Source: CAXBES01 sp963974915 (GTDB lineage: Bacteria; Bacteroidota; Bacteroidia; Flavobacteriales; Flavobacteriaceae). From it: a stretch of 64,000 nucleotides of DNA. The notes beneath the pieces are model-generated. The model was not told the origin of the DNA. It searched no databases and saw nothing but the letters and a program-made list of their open reading frames with translations. The first letter of the stretch is position 1. Every line of letters begins with the position of its first letter. The stretch covers positions 1-64,000 of the forward strand of contig CAXBES010000007.1 in NCBI GenBank assembly GCA_963974915.1, given 5' to 3'. Positions 33,783-42,713 of this stretch are shown one piece after another. The translations under genes and the position numbers were made by a program.

Positions 33783-35240
33783 TTATTTCTTCGGAATATT
33801 CTTCAGGATCTCCAATACAAAATCCCAATATTTCTGTGCAGAAGAAATGCTCGCTCTTTCGTCTGGAGAGTGTGCTCCCTTAATAGTTGGACCAAAGGAG
33901 ATCATATCCATCTCGGGGTAATTTTGTCCTAAAATTCCACACTCCAATCCTGCGTGACAAGCCGCAACATGGGCTTTTTTTCCATTCATCTTTTCGTACA
34001 ATGAGTCCAACACCTTTAAAATATCACTTTCCATATTTGGTGCCCATCCCGGATAAGCTCCCGAAAATAATACTTTAAACCCTGCTAATTCAAAACTAGA
34101 TCTTAAAGAGTTTGCTAGGTCTTCTTTGGAAGATTCTACAGAAGATCTTGTCAAGCATTCTATCTTAATATCACCGTTAGAAACTGTAATTTTTGCAATG
34201 TTGTTCGAAGTTTCAACCAGGTCTTCAATTGCCGGACTCATTCTATAAACCCCGTTATGTGCAGCATAAACCGAACTCAGGAGCAGCGTTTGATCCTCTT
34301 GCGACATTACCTGCTCCGGGACATTTTCAATTAGTTCTGCCTTTATAGAAAGATTTGGCTCAAGAGTTTTATATTCTTCAGAAATAGCATCACTTACTTT
34401 TTTTACTTCGGAAAGAAACTCGGTTTTATTATCTTCTGAAACGACCACAGTTGTAACACTTTCGCGTGGTATTGCATTCCGAAGACTACCTCCTAACAAC
34501 TCTGAAACCCGGGCTAAGTTATTAACAGCGTATAGCACTCGATTCATCATTTTATTGGAATTTCCCAGTCCCTTAATAATATCCATTCCGCTATGACCGC
34601 CCTGTAAACCATTTACGGTTATTTTAAACGCCTTTGCATTTTCAGTAGCAGCAACTTGCTCATAATTTTTAGTCGCGGTAATATCAACTCCTCCTGCACA
34701 GCCTACTCCTATCTCATCGTCTTCTTCGGTATCCAGATTGAGAAGAATATCTCCTTTTAATAAGCCGCCTTTAAGTCCCATCGCACCGGTCATACCGGTC
34801 TCTTCATCTATTGTAAACAAGGCTTCCAAGGCAGGGTGCGCAATAGAATCACTTTCTAAGATCGCCATAATGGTAGCAACTCCAAGTCCGTTATCTGCTC
34901 CCAAAGTAGTACCTTTTGCTCTTACCCAGTCTCCGTCAACATACATTTCAATTCCCTGGGTATCAAAATTAAAGGTCGTATCGTTATTTTTTTGATGTAC
35001 CATGTCTAAATGAGACTGCATCACGATAGGTTTCCTGTCTTCCATCCCTGAAGTTGCAGGCTTTCTTATAATAACATTGCCCACTTCATCTTCAATAGTT
35101 TCCAGTGAAAGTTTCTTTCCAAAATCTTTCATAAATGCTATAACCCGCTCTTCCTTTTTAGAAGGACGTGGTACAGCGTTCAAGTCGGCAAATTTATTCC
35201 AAAGTGCTTTTGGTTCGAGGTTTCTGATAGCTTCATTCAT
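33783..35240 (-). CDS. pepD: Aminoacyl-histidine dipeptidase (M20C)
   Basis: PepD hydrolyses Xaa-His and other dipeptides. The 485-aa metallopeptidase has SHLDMVHQKN (metal His/Asp), TLGADNGLGVA (bridging Asp), DEETGMTGAMGL (catalytic and metal Glu), a lid domain starting near GGHSGMDI, and a C-terminal FGPTIKGAHSPDE with the last metal His. The length is standard for the family. It is probably cytosolic. Confidence 0.93.
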   Translation of the reverse strand: MNEAIRNLEPKALWNKFADLNAVPRPSKKEERVIAFMKDFGKKLSLETIEDEVGNVIIRKPATSGMEDRKPIVMQSHLDMVHQKNNDTTFNFDTQGIEMYVDGDWVRAKGTTLGADNGLGVATIMAILESDSIAHPALEALFTIDEETGMTGAMGLKGGLLKGDILLNLDTEEDDEIGVGCAGGVDITATKNYEQVAATENAKAFKITVNGLQGGHSGMDIIKGLGNSNKMMNRVLYAVNNLARVSELLGGSLRNAIPRESVTTVVVSEDNKTEFLSEVKKVSDAISEEYKTLEPNLSIKAELIENVPEQVMSQEDQTLLLSSVYAAHNGVYRMSPAIEDLVETSNNIAKITVSNGDIKIECLTRSSVESSKEDLANSLRSSFELAGFKVLFSGAYPGWAPNMESDILKVLDSLYEKMNGKKAHVAACHAGLECGILGQNYPEMDMISFGPTIKGAHSPDERASISSAQKYWDFVLEILKNIPKK

Positions 35241-35356
35241 AATTATCTCCTACACGGACAGTTTTATTTGTATTATTTTTCAATTTCCCACAAAATTACT
35301 GTTTTCACCGCGCTTTAAAAACTATGTTGTAAAAGATTTCTTTGTATGTTTGGGAT

Positions 35357-36424
35357 ATGCAAAGAAGAACTAAAGTTATCCTCACCCTTTTGTTGCCTTT
35401 ACAGGTTATTGTTCTTCAAATTCTAAAGAATTTCCCCGATTTTATTGAAAATTATTACAGTCAGGGGCTTTATCCAATTCTCTCAAAAATTCCTCGATAT
35501 CTTTTTGGTTGGGTTCCATTTTCGGTTGGTGATATTTTTTACCCCCTAATCGCTATTATTGCGCTACGATGGCTGTATAAAAACGGGAGACGCATTACCA
35601 AAGAACCTGTTTGGTTTTTTGCCGATATAGTAGCAACTTTATCAATTGTATATTTTGTATTCAATTTGCTTTGGGGCCTTAATTATTACAGAAATCCTCT
35701 TCATAAAACTATAGAACTGGAAACCGATTATACCACCGAACAGCTCATTTCAACAACAAAACGACTTATTGCAAAATCGAACGCTATGCACAGGTCGCTT
35801 GGATATCCCGATTCTGTAAAAATTGACTTACCGTATTCTCAGAAGGAAATGTTCAAAAAATCTATTGAGGGATATCAAAATTTGGAAGAAGAATATCCCA
35901 GTTTGGCATATTCACCTAAAAGTATAAAGAAAAGTGGGTGGAGTTTAGGACTGACCTATATGGGGTATAGTGGTTATTTCAATCCTTTTTCGGGAGAGGC
36001 ACAGGTAAACAACCTAATTAAAACCTATAAATTCCCCGTGGTTAGCTGTCATGAGCAAGCACACCAGCTAGGTTATGCTGCAGAAAACGAGGCGAACTTT
36101 ATTGCAACCCTAGCCACGCTCCATAATGACGATCCGTATATTCAATATTCCGGTTATATTTTTGCTTTGCGCTATTGTATCAATGAAATCGCCAGACGTG
36201 ATATGGACTCTTACAACGAACTAATAGAAACCGTGAACCCCGGGATCTTAGCCAGCTATAAAGAGATGCGAGACTTTTGGGCGAGCTATAAAAACCCATT
36301 TGAAACATTTTCAAAACTCTTTTGGGATCAGTTTTTAAAAGCGAACAATCAAAACCAAGGGATCATGAGCTATAGCTATATGGTTGCCCTGGTAGTAAAT
36401 TACTTTGAAGATAAACCGTTTTAG
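35357..36424 (+). CDS. DUF3810 membrane protein with HExxH motif
   Basis: The 355-aa protein has N-terminal membrane segments (about residues 6-25 and 45-65, with a third near 90-110) and a large C-terminal domain containing SCHEQAHQLGYAAENEANFIA. HEQAH plus the following Glu are laid out as in zincin metallopeptidases, so a membrane protease is possible; no activity is established to my knowledge. I chose ATG 35357; a TTG at 35342 lies inside a TATGTTTG -7 box (35345-35352). Confidence 0.8.
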   Translation: MQRRTKVILTLLLPLQVIVLQILKNFPDFIENYYSQGLYPILSKIPRYLFGWVPFSVGDIFYPLIAIIALRWLYKNGRRITKEPVWFFADIVATLSIVYFVFNLLWGLNYYRNPLHKTIELETDYTTEQLISTTKRLIAKSNAMHRSLGYPDSVKIDLPYSQKEMFKKSIEGYQNLEEEYPSLAYSPKSIKKSGWSLGLTYMGYSGYFNPFSGEAQVNNLIKTYKFPVVSCHEQAHQLGYAAENEANFIATLATLHNDDPYIQYSGYIFALRYCINEIARRDMDSYNELIETVNPGILASYKEMRDFWASYKNPFETFSKLFWDQFLKANNQNQGIMSYSYMVALVVNYFEDKPF

Positions 36425-36462
36425 GTGAAATCTTAATAAGTTGTTAAAGCTTATTTTCGGTA

Positions 36463-36492
36463 TTGCCAAATTAGTTTGCATTCCTATCTTTA
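36463..36492 (+). promoter_or_regulatory. Promoter of the amidohydrolase operon
   Basis: TTG (36463-36465) and TATCTTTA (36485-36492) are 19 nt apart, matching the Bacteroidota consensus but for the last base. The ATG at 36518 follows 25 nt later. Confidence 0.6.
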
Positions 36493-36517
36493 GAAATCAC
36501 AAAAATCTACCAACCAT

Positions 36518-39490
36518 ATGAAAAAAACGAGCATCCTGCTTCTTCTGTTTTTTTGTGCTTTTGGTATTTATGCACAAGATTACTTTCCAAAAAATGACGG
36601 AGTTAAAGAAGACAATAACAACTACACAGCTTTTACAAATGCCACCCTCTATGTAACTCCAACCCAGGTTATCAAAAATGCAACTTTACTCATCCAACAT
36701 GGTAAAGTAGTTGCCAGCGGTAAATCTGTTACTATTCCTTCTAATACAATAATTATTGATGTGGAAGGAAAGCATATTTATCCTTCTTTTATTGATCCTT
36801 ATTCAGGTTTTGGTGTTGAAAAACCAAAACGAGCTGAAGGTAGAGGTCGCTCTCCTCAATATGAAGGAAGCAGAGAAGGTTTCTATTGGAATGATCACAT
36901 CATGCCCGAAACCAATGCCATAGACAAGTTTAAATATGACAAAAAGTTGGCAGAAGACTTTCGAAAAGAAGGTTTTGGAGTGGTAAATACTCATCTTATG
37001 GACGGGATCGCCAGAGGAACGGGAGTTTTAGTAGCTCTAAATGATGCGGGTGGTGATTCGGAAAGAATAATTGAGGATAACTCTACACAACATTTTTCAT
37101 TCGACAAGAGTGTGACGAGCAGACAATCGTACCCTACATCTCTAATGGGCGCCATGGCATTGTTAAGACAAATGTATATTGATGCCGATTGGTATTCTAA
37201 AGGAAATGTTGAAACAAAGGACAGATCGCTTGAAGCCTTAATAGAAAACCGTGGAAAAATCTCCATTTTCGAAGCTGGCAGTAAAGATAATAACCTAAGA
37301 GCCGATAAGATTGGTGATCAATTTGGAATAAATTACGTAATCGTTGGTGGCGGTAACGAATACGAAGCGATAGAAAGCATAAAAGGAACCAATGCCAATT
37401 ACATTATTCCTATAGATTTTCCTGAAGCATACGATCTAAGTGACCCGTATATGGCAAGTTATGTTTCCTTGGAAGATATGAGAGCCTGGAATCAAGCTCC
37501 TACTAATTTAAAAGTACTTTCGGACAATGGAATAACTTTTTCACTGACTACCCATAAGTTAAAAAAACCATCAGAATTTAAAGGAAATCTGTTAAAAGCG
37601 ATTACCTACGGATTGGACAAAACCAAGGCTTTGGAAGCACTTACTACAGTACCTGCGCAACTATTAGGTGAAAGTGATAAGATTGGTTCTTTACAAACGG
37701 GTCGTTATGCGAATTTTATTATAACGTCCGGAGATATTTTTGACAAAGAAACTACGATTTACGAAAATTGGGTGCAAGGGAAGAAAAATGTGATCAACAC
37801 TAAAGATCAGAAAGATCTAAGTGGCACCTATTCTCTTTCGGCCGGTGGTAAAACATACAACTTATCCATCACAGGAGAGACAGCTAAACCTAAGTCTGAA
37901 GTAAAAATTGGAGATACTAACTACCCATCAAAGATCAGTTATTCTGAAAACTGGATCACGCTATCATTTACAGATGAAGCGAACGATGATGTATATCGAG
38001 CCACTGCGATCATTCCGAAAGCGGGGACAGCGATCTCCGGGCGCTTGGTACTTCCGAATGGCATCGAAACTAATTTCACAGCAACCCGCACCGGAAATGC
38101 AACAGCCGAAGGCGATTCAGAAGAAAAAAACAAGAAAAAGGATATTCCGAAGAAATTCGAAGTAGTCCCGCTTACCTATCCCAACGTAGGTTTCGGATTC
38201 GAGTCTAAACCGAGACAGCAAGATTTGCTTTTTAAAAATGCTACGGTATGGACCGGAGAAGATGCCGGTGTACTTAGCGAAACTGATGTATTAGTTAAAA
38301 ATGGAAAAATTGCAAAAGTTGGTAAGAATTTAAGTGCCGGTGGAGCAAAAGTCATTGATGCAACAGGAAAGCATGTCACGGCGGGTGTGATAGACGAACA
38401 TTCGCATATTGCCGCATTATCTATCAATGAAGCAGGCCACAACTCCTCTGCCGAAGTTTCTATAGAAGACGTGGTAGATCCTGAAGATATTAACATTTAC
38501 CGAAACCTTGCCGGGGGTGTGACTTCCATACAAATATTACATGGGTCTGCGAATCCTATTGGAGGGCGTTCGGCAATTATAAAATTAAAGTGGGGTGAAG
38601 CTGCAGATGACCTTATTTATGATAACAGTCCGAAGTTTATAAAATTCGCTCTTGGAGAGAACGTTAAGCAGTCTAATTGGCAGAGTTTTAATCGTTTTCC
38701 TCAAACCAGAATGGGAGTTGAACAGGTGTACGTAAACTACTTTAACCGAGCTAAAGAATACGATACGAAAAAGAAAAGCGGGCAACCTTATCGCGAAGAT
38801 ATTGAAATGGAGGTTCTTGCCGAGATTCTTAATGGTGAGCGATTTATTAGCTGTCACTCTTACGTACAAAGTGAAATAAATATGTTAATGAAAGTTGCAG
38901 AACGTTTCGACTTTAAAGTTAACACTTTTACCCACATTTTGGAAGGGTACAAAGTAGCCGACAAAATGAAAGAACACGGTGTGGGAGGTTCTACATTTAG
39001 TGATTGGTGGGCTTATAAATATGAAGTTAACGATGCGATTCCTTATAACGCTTCAATAATGGCGAAAGAAGGAGTCACTGTTGCGATTAATAGCGACGAC
39101 GGAGAAATGTCCAGACGGTTAAATCAGGAGGCAGCGAAAACCGTTAAATACGGAGGAATGAGCGAAGAAGAAGCCTGGAAAATGGTAACTATTAATCCGG
39201 CAAAACTCCTGCACATCGATGATAGAGTAGGAAGTATTAAAGAAGGAAAAGACGCCGATCTGGTATTGTGGAGTGATCACCCTCTGTCTGTATACGCAAA
39301 GGCTGAAAAAACAATTATTGAAGGTACGGTATATTTTGATAAAGATGCAGATCTTCAAAAACGCAATGCTATTCAAGCCGAAAGAAATAAGCTAACCAAG
39401 ATGATGCTTGAAGAGAAAGAAGGTGGTGGTAAAACAAAACCTCCACGTAAAAAAGGAAATAAGAATTTTGAATGTGAAACCATAAACTAA
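36518..39490 (+). CDS. Secreted two-domain amidohydrolase-family protein
   Basis: The 990-aa protein has a signal peptide (LLLLFFCAFGIYAQ). Two amidohydrolase-like (M38) halves follow. In the first (about 35-430) the metal motif that should read xHxH is FIDPYSG (residues 91-97), so metal binding looks lost. A beta-rich insert with a KKDIPKK linker spans about 430-560. The second half has an intact DEHSH near residue 626, the HSYVQSEI and TFTHILEGYK His-bearing segments and INSDDGE, so it is probably the active hydrolase or deacetylase. The substrate is unknown. Another amidohydrolase-like gene follows 6 nt after the stop. Confidence 0.86.
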   Translation: MKKTSILLLLFFCAFGIYAQDYFPKNDGVKEDNNNYTAFTNATLYVTPTQVIKNATLLIQHGKVVASGKSVTIPSNTIIIDVEGKHIYPSFIDPYSGFGVEKPKRAEGRGRSPQYEGSREGFYWNDHIMPETNAIDKFKYDKKLAEDFRKEGFGVVNTHLMDGIARGTGVLVALNDAGGDSERIIEDNSTQHFSFDKSVTSRQSYPTSLMGAMALLRQMYIDADWYSKGNVETKDRSLEALIENRGKISIFEAGSKDNNLRADKIGDQFGINYVIVGGGNEYEAIESIKGTNANYIIPIDFPEAYDLSDPYMASYVSLEDMRAWNQAPTNLKVLSDNGITFSLTTHKLKKPSEFKGNLLKAITYGLDKTKALEALTTVPAQLLGESDKIGSLQTGRYANFIITSGDIFDKETTIYENWVQGKKNVINTKDQKDLSGTYSLSAGGKTYNLSITGETAKPKSEVKIGDTNYPSKISYSENWITLSFTDEANDDVYRATAIIPKAGTAISGRLVLPNGIETNFTATRTGNATAEGDSEEKNKKKDIPKKFEVVPLTYPNVGFGFESKPRQQDLLFKNATVWTGEDAGVLSETDVLVKNGKIAKVGKNLSAGGAKVIDATGKHVTAGVIDEHSHIAALSINEAGHNSSAEVSIEDVVDPEDINIYRNLAGGVTSIQILHGSANPIGGRSAIIKLKWGEAADDLIYDNSPKFIKFALGENVKQSNWQSFNRFPQTRMGVEQVYVNYFNRAKEYDTKKKSGQPYREDIEMEVLAEILNGERFISCHSYVQSEINMLMKVAERFDFKVNTFTHILEGYKVADKMKEHGVGGSTFSDWWAYKYEVNDAIPYNASIMAKEGVTVAINSDDGEMSRRLNQEAAKTVKYGGMSEEEAWKMVTINPAKLLHIDDRVGSIKEGKDADLVLWSDHPLSVYAKAEKTIIEGTVYFDKDADLQKRNAIQAERNKLTKMMLEEKEGGGKTKPPRKKGNKNFECETIN

Positions 39491-39496
39491 CAAGCC

Positions 39497-40786
39497 ATGA
39501 AGAATTTACAACAAATTATAATTTTACTAGCATTGTGTTTTGGTTTTACGGGTCTTGCACAACAAACACCTGCAAAGGCTCAAAACGGTGCTATTACGAT
39601 TAAGGGTGCCACAGCGCATATAGGTAACGGTGAAGTAATTGAAAATAGTGTTATCGTTTTTGAAGATGGGAAGATCACCGCTATAGGAGGTGCGAACACC
39701 ACAACAAAAGGGCGAGAAATAAACGCGACCGGAAAACACCTGTACCCGGGGATCATAGCACCGGCAAAGCCCTTAGGACTTGTTGAAGTTAACGCGGTAA
39801 GGGCAAGTGATGATCAGGATGAAATTGGAGAGTTTATACCCCATGTACGAAGTTTGATCGCTTATAATGCCGAAAGTAAAGTGGTAGAATCCATGCGCCC
39901 TAACGGAGTATTACTGGGACAAATAGCACCCCAGGGTGGACGAATTTCGGGAACCTCATCTATCGTACAATTTGATGCCTGGAATTGGGAAGATGCTGCT
40001 ATTAAAGTTGACGATGGAGTCCATTTAAACTGGCCTCGAAGCTTTAGAAGAGGACGTTGGTGGATGGGGGAACCCAGAGGGTATCAACCAAACAAGGACT
40101 ATAACAAAGAAATAGATGAGTTAAAGTCGTTCTTTGCCAATTCGGTTGCCTACGGAAAAGGAAGCACAACTTCTAAAAACGAAAGTTTTATGGCAATGCA
40201 AGGGTTATTTGACGGTTCCAAGAAGTTATACATTTATGCCGAAGGAGAAAAAGAGATCATTGATGCCGTAACTCTTGCTAAGGAAAACGGTGTAAAAAGT
40301 ATGGTCTTAGTTGGAGGGTATGATGCTCATAAGGTAATTCCTTTTTTAAAACAGCACAATATCCCGGTATTAGTACAACATACACATAATCTTCCGGAAA
40401 GTGCTGATGACGATTACGACCTTCCTTATAAACTTCCAAAATTGCTGGTTGATGGCGGTTTACTGGTAGCTATCGAAAATAGTGGTACTTCAAATTTTCA
40501 GGCTAGAAACTTACCTTTTTACGCGGGGCAGGTCGCTGGACAAGGAATGGATAAAGAAGTTGCTCTTCAGTTAATAACCGGGAATACGGCGAAAATTCTG
40601 GGAATTGATAATGCGTACGGCACACTGGAAACCGGAAAGAGTGCGACTTTGTTTATTTCAGAAGGAGATGCCTTAGACATGAGAACCAATAAACTTACCA
40701 ATGCATTTATTGATGGTCGCGAAATATCTTTGGAGACCCACCAGACAGAACTCTGGCAGCGATACAGCGAAAAATACGAGCATTAA
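39497..40786 (+). CDS. Secreted amidohydrolase-like protein lacking metal motif
   Basis: The 429-aa protein has a signal peptide (IIILLALCFGFTGLAQ) and an M38-like beginning (GAITIKGATAHIGNGEVIENSVIVFEDGKITAIGG) and end (LITGNTAKILGIDNAYGTLETGKSATLFI). The position that should hold HxH reads YPGIIAPAKP (residues 81-90), so the usual metal ligands are absent. It resembles the inactive first half of its upstream neighbour and may form a complex with it. Catalysis is doubtful. Confidence 0.83.
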   Translation: MKNLQQIIILLALCFGFTGLAQQTPAKAQNGAITIKGATAHIGNGEVIENSVIVFEDGKITAIGGANTTTKGREINATGKHLYPGIIAPAKPLGLVEVNAVRASDDQDEIGEFIPHVRSLIAYNAESKVVESMRPNGVLLGQIAPQGGRISGTSSIVQFDAWNWEDAAIKVDDGVHLNWPRSFRRGRWWMGEPRGYQPNKDYNKEIDELKSFFANSVAYGKGSTTSKNESFMAMQGLFDGSKKLYIYAEGEKEIIDAVTLAKENGVKSMVLVGGYDAHKVIPFLKQHNIPVLVQHTHNLPESADDDYDLPYKLPKLLVDGGLLVAIENSGTSNFQARNLPFYAGQVAGQGMDKEVALQLITGNTAKILGIDNAYGTLETGKSATLFISEGDALDMRTNKLTNAFIDGREISLETHQTELWQRYSEKYEH

Positions 40787-40797
40787 ACAAACTTAAG

Positions 40798-40820
40798 GGA
40801 GCCTGCAAAATGCAGGCTCC
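40798..40820. terminator. Hairpin between convergent amidohydrolase and YitT genes
   Basis: A perfect 10-bp GGAGCCTGCA/TGCAGGCTCC stem with an AAA loop lies 12 nt after the amidohydrolase stop. Flanking T-runs are weak, so it may act from either side. Confidence 0.7.
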
Positions 40821-40834
40821 TTACATTTAAAATA

Positions 40835-41686
40835 TTATAGGCTGTTGGATTCGAGAACTGCTACATTCGCTTCCGGATCTATTTTGTAAATAAGATTCTC
40901 CAGCACCGCTAGTTTCGTATTGTTTTTTGTGATCAAGATCAACTTGTCGTTAGAATCATGATGAATTAGCTTTAAGATCCCTTTCGTACTATTCTCATTT
41001 AACAACAACTCTTCCTGAATAAGTAAATTCTTCGAAGAAAAGACTAACACAGTTCTATTTTGTACAGATTTCTTGATATAATAATTAATAGTTTTACTAA
41101 TGGCTATGATCGCAATAATACTGTAAGCTGCCATTGTAAAATCTTCAAAAACGAAAATTCCTAACAGGATGACAATACCATCGACTATTAAAATTAACTG
41201 ACTGTAAGGTAGTTTCACTTTCGTAGCGATAATTCTGACTAAGATATCGTTTCCACCTGTGGTAGCACCTGCATTCATTACCATAGCTACAGCTACCCCA
41301 ATTATCACACCGCCAAAAAGTGTTGAGACCAAGATATCATCGATATAAACTTTATTCTGAGTTATAATGCTAAAAAGGTCAATAAACAAGGAAACCAATA
41401 TCATGGAAAATCCGGTCTTTATTCCAACTTTTCTTCCTAAGACCTTTGTCCCCCAAAAAAGCAACGGAATATTAATTGCCAACGCCACTATACCAATAGA
41501 CAAGGAAGTTAATTCATTGATAACGATACTCAATCCCATAATTCCACCCGGCACGAGGGTGTGTGGAATAATGAATAACACGTATGCAATTGAAAGAATA
41601 AGAGAACCAAATAGCACCCAGGCGTAACTTAGTAACTCTGCTATAACCTTTTCCTTTTTAATTTTAACACTTAAAATATTTCTCAT
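40835..41686 (-). CDS. YitT-family membrane protein
   Basis: The 283-aa protein has five to six hydrophobic helices (for example LLSYAWVLFGSLILSIAYVLFI and VSTLFGGVIIGVAVAMVMNAG) and the conserved PGGIMGLSIVINELTS and GATTGGNDILVRII segments of the YitT family. A soluble DUF2179-type domain forms the last 75 residues. The function is unknown. The unusual 5' region holds two leader-ORF/terminator units (41695-41993), which suggests control by amino acid or translation state. Confidence 0.86.
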   Translation of the reverse strand: MRNILSVKIKKEKVIAELLSYAWVLFGSLILSIAYVLFIIPHTLVPGGIMGLSIVINELTSLSIGIVALAINIPLLFWGTKVLGRKVGIKTGFSMILVSLFIDLFSIITQNKVYIDDILVSTLFGGVIIGVAVAMVMNAGATTGGNDILVRIIATKVKLPYSQLILIVDGIVILLGIFVFEDFTMAAYSIIAIIAISKTINYYIKKSVQNRTVLVFSSKNLLIQEELLLNENSTKGILKLIHHDSNDKLILITKNNTKLAVLENLIYKIDPEANVAVLESNSL

Positions 41687-41694
41687 AACGCTGT

Positions 41695-41732
41695 AAAAAA
41701 AAATCCCTTTGACAAACTAAAATCAAAGGGAT
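41695..41732 (-). terminator. Second attenuator terminator before the YitT gene
   Basis: On the minus strand ATCCCTTTGA (41732-41723 region, read as TCAAAGGGAT complement) and its 10-bp partner form a hairpin with a 10-nt loop, followed by nine T residues. The T-run ends only 8 nt before the YitT ATG, so any transcript of this gene must read through or bypass it. A competing upstream arm is described in the findings. Confidence 0.75.
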
Positions 41733-41756
41733 CAACAATTAAAAATTAATGTGTAT

Positions 41757-41798
41757 TCAACCCCAATGACGCATAAAAATGACATTACGCGATTGCAT
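41757..41798 (-). CDS. Putative 13-residue leader peptide (second attenuator)
   Basis: The frame ATG...TGA encodes MQSRNVIFMRHWG. It lies just upstream of the second terminator. Its final codons (GGGGT, then TGA) can pair with AUCCC of the terminator 5' arm, giving an alternative fold that the terminating ribosome would block. Translation is inferred from position only. Confidence 0.35.
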   Translation of the reverse strand: MQSRNVIFMRHWG

Positions 41799-41855
41799 TC
41801 GTTTATAAATAGTACATATGGACAAATGTTGATTCAAATCTTAAGTTTTATTAAT

Positions 41856-41891
41856 AAAAAAAGCGCTCTAATTTGAGGTTAGAACGCTTTT
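41856..41891 (-). terminator. First attenuator terminator in the YitT leader
   Basis: Minus-strand AAAAGCGTTCTAA pairs with TTAGAGCGCTTTT over 13 positions. The one non-Watson-Crick position is G-U in the minus-strand RNA but C-A in a plus-strand RNA, which favours minus-strand function. It is followed by a run of seven T. Confidence 0.75.
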
Positions 41892-41915
41892 CGAAATTTA
41901 AATATCTTCTACGCT

Positions 41916-41975
41916 CTAACCATTGGAAATCTTCCAATTTAAGTTACAAATAATATAAGAGCGGTGGTTTTTCAT
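41916..41975 (-). CDS. Putative 19-residue leader peptide (first attenuator)
   Basis: The frame encodes MKNHRSYIICNLNWKISNG and ends in TAG. The stop lies inside GGTTAGAGCG (41921-41912), which can pair with CGTTCTAACC (41887-41878), the 5' arm of the first terminator. That is the geometry of ribosome-controlled attenuation. The peptide is not rich in a single amino acid. A TAAATTTG box (41993-41986) sits 10 nt upstream of the ATG. Confidence 0.4.
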   Translation of the reverse strand: MKNHRSYIICNLNWKISNG

Positions 41976-41985
41976 AATTATGAGA

Positions 41986-41993
41986 CAAATTTA
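41986..41993 (-). promoter_or_regulatory. Candidate -7 box for the YitT leader transcript
   Basis: TAAATTTG on the minus strand matches TAnnTTTG exactly. No clear TTG -33 box is seen 19-21 nt upstream. The leader-1 ATG follows 10 nt later. Confidence 0.35.
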
Positions 41994-42129
41994 TAATTAA
42001 AAATCCTATTCATAATTATCGAATATGTTTATTTAACGTTAAATTTAATATTTAAGCCGTGTCACAGACATATAAGCTCATACTTAGCTTTATTTTATAA
42101 AGAATTGAAGTACATTAATACCTTAGTAT

Positions 42130-42378
42130 ATGGATGATAAAAAGAAAAAACGACTTAAAAAAGAATCGCAAGTAAACAATCCGCTGCATGGCATTAGGTT
42201 GGTAGATATGCTGGAGCATCTTGTAAAAGTCTACGGTTGGGAAAAAATGGGAGAGACAATAAATATTCGGTGTTTCACGAGTAACCCCTCTATAAAATCG
42301 AGTCTTACTTTTCTACGCAAAACCCCTTGGGCCAGGGAGAAAGTTGAACGAATGTATTTAAGATCTGTAAAGCACTAA
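42130..42378 (+). CDS. VF530 (DUF2132) family DNA-binding protein
   Basis: The 82-aa protein has a lysine-rich N-terminus and the VF530 core NPLHGIRLVDMLEHLVKVYGW, IRCFTSNPSIKSSLTFLRKTPWAREKVE. The family has a fold with DNA-binding features and is often near regulatory or housekeeping genes. The role in the cell is not known. It is divergent from the YitT leader. Confidence 0.85.
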   Translation: MDDKKKKRLKKESQVNNPLHGIRLVDMLEHLVKVYGWEKMGETINIRCFTSNPSIKSSLTFLRKTPWAREKVERMYLRSVKH

Positions 42379-42391
42379 CATATCTACTTCA

Positions 42392-42421
42392 TTGTGCATT
42401 TATTTTATGGCACTATCTTTG
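42392..42421 (+). promoter_or_regulatory. Promoter of the cold-shock gene
   Basis: TTG (42392-42394) and TATCTTTG (42414-42421) are exactly 19 nt apart, a perfect match to the Bacteroidota consensus. The 5' UTR would be about 27 nt. Confidence 0.7.
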
Positions 42422-42454
42422 ACTAATCATTACTAATTAATTTAAATACATATT

Positions 42455-42646
42455 ATGAGTAAAGGAACAGTAAAATTCTTCAATGACACTAAAGGATTTG
42501 GTTTTATCACTGAAGAAGGTTCAAATCAGGAACATTTTGTCCACGTAACAGGATTAATCGATGAAATTCGTGAAGGCGATGAAGTTGAATTCGATCTTGC
42601 CGAAGGCAGAAAAGGATTAAACGCGGTAAACGTAAAAGTTTTATAA
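42455..42646 (+). CDS. Cold-shock domain protein (CspA family)
   Basis: The 63-aa single cold-shock domain binds single-stranded nucleic acid as an RNA chaperone. RNP1 reads KGFGFIT and RNP2 reads HFVHVTGL, where the usual first Phe of RNP2 (VFVH) is kept as HFVH. The family length is 65-70, so it is slightly short. It has its own strong promoter and terminator, so it is monocistronic. Confidence 0.95.
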   Translation: MSKGTVKFFNDTKGFGFITEEGSNQEHFVHVTGLIDEIREGDEVEFDLAEGRKGLNAVNVKVL

Positions 42647-42669
42647 GTACACTTAGTATAAAATGTTAT

Positions 42670-42702
42670 GGGGCGGTCGTAAACGACCGCCCCTATTTTT
42701 TT
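42670..42702 (+). terminator. Terminator of the cold-shock gene
   Basis: A perfect GC-rich stem GGGGCGGTCG/CGACCGCCCC with a TAAA loop is followed by TATTTTTTT. It is the strongest terminator in the window. Confidence 0.95.
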
Positions 42703-42713
42703 GTAGCGATATT

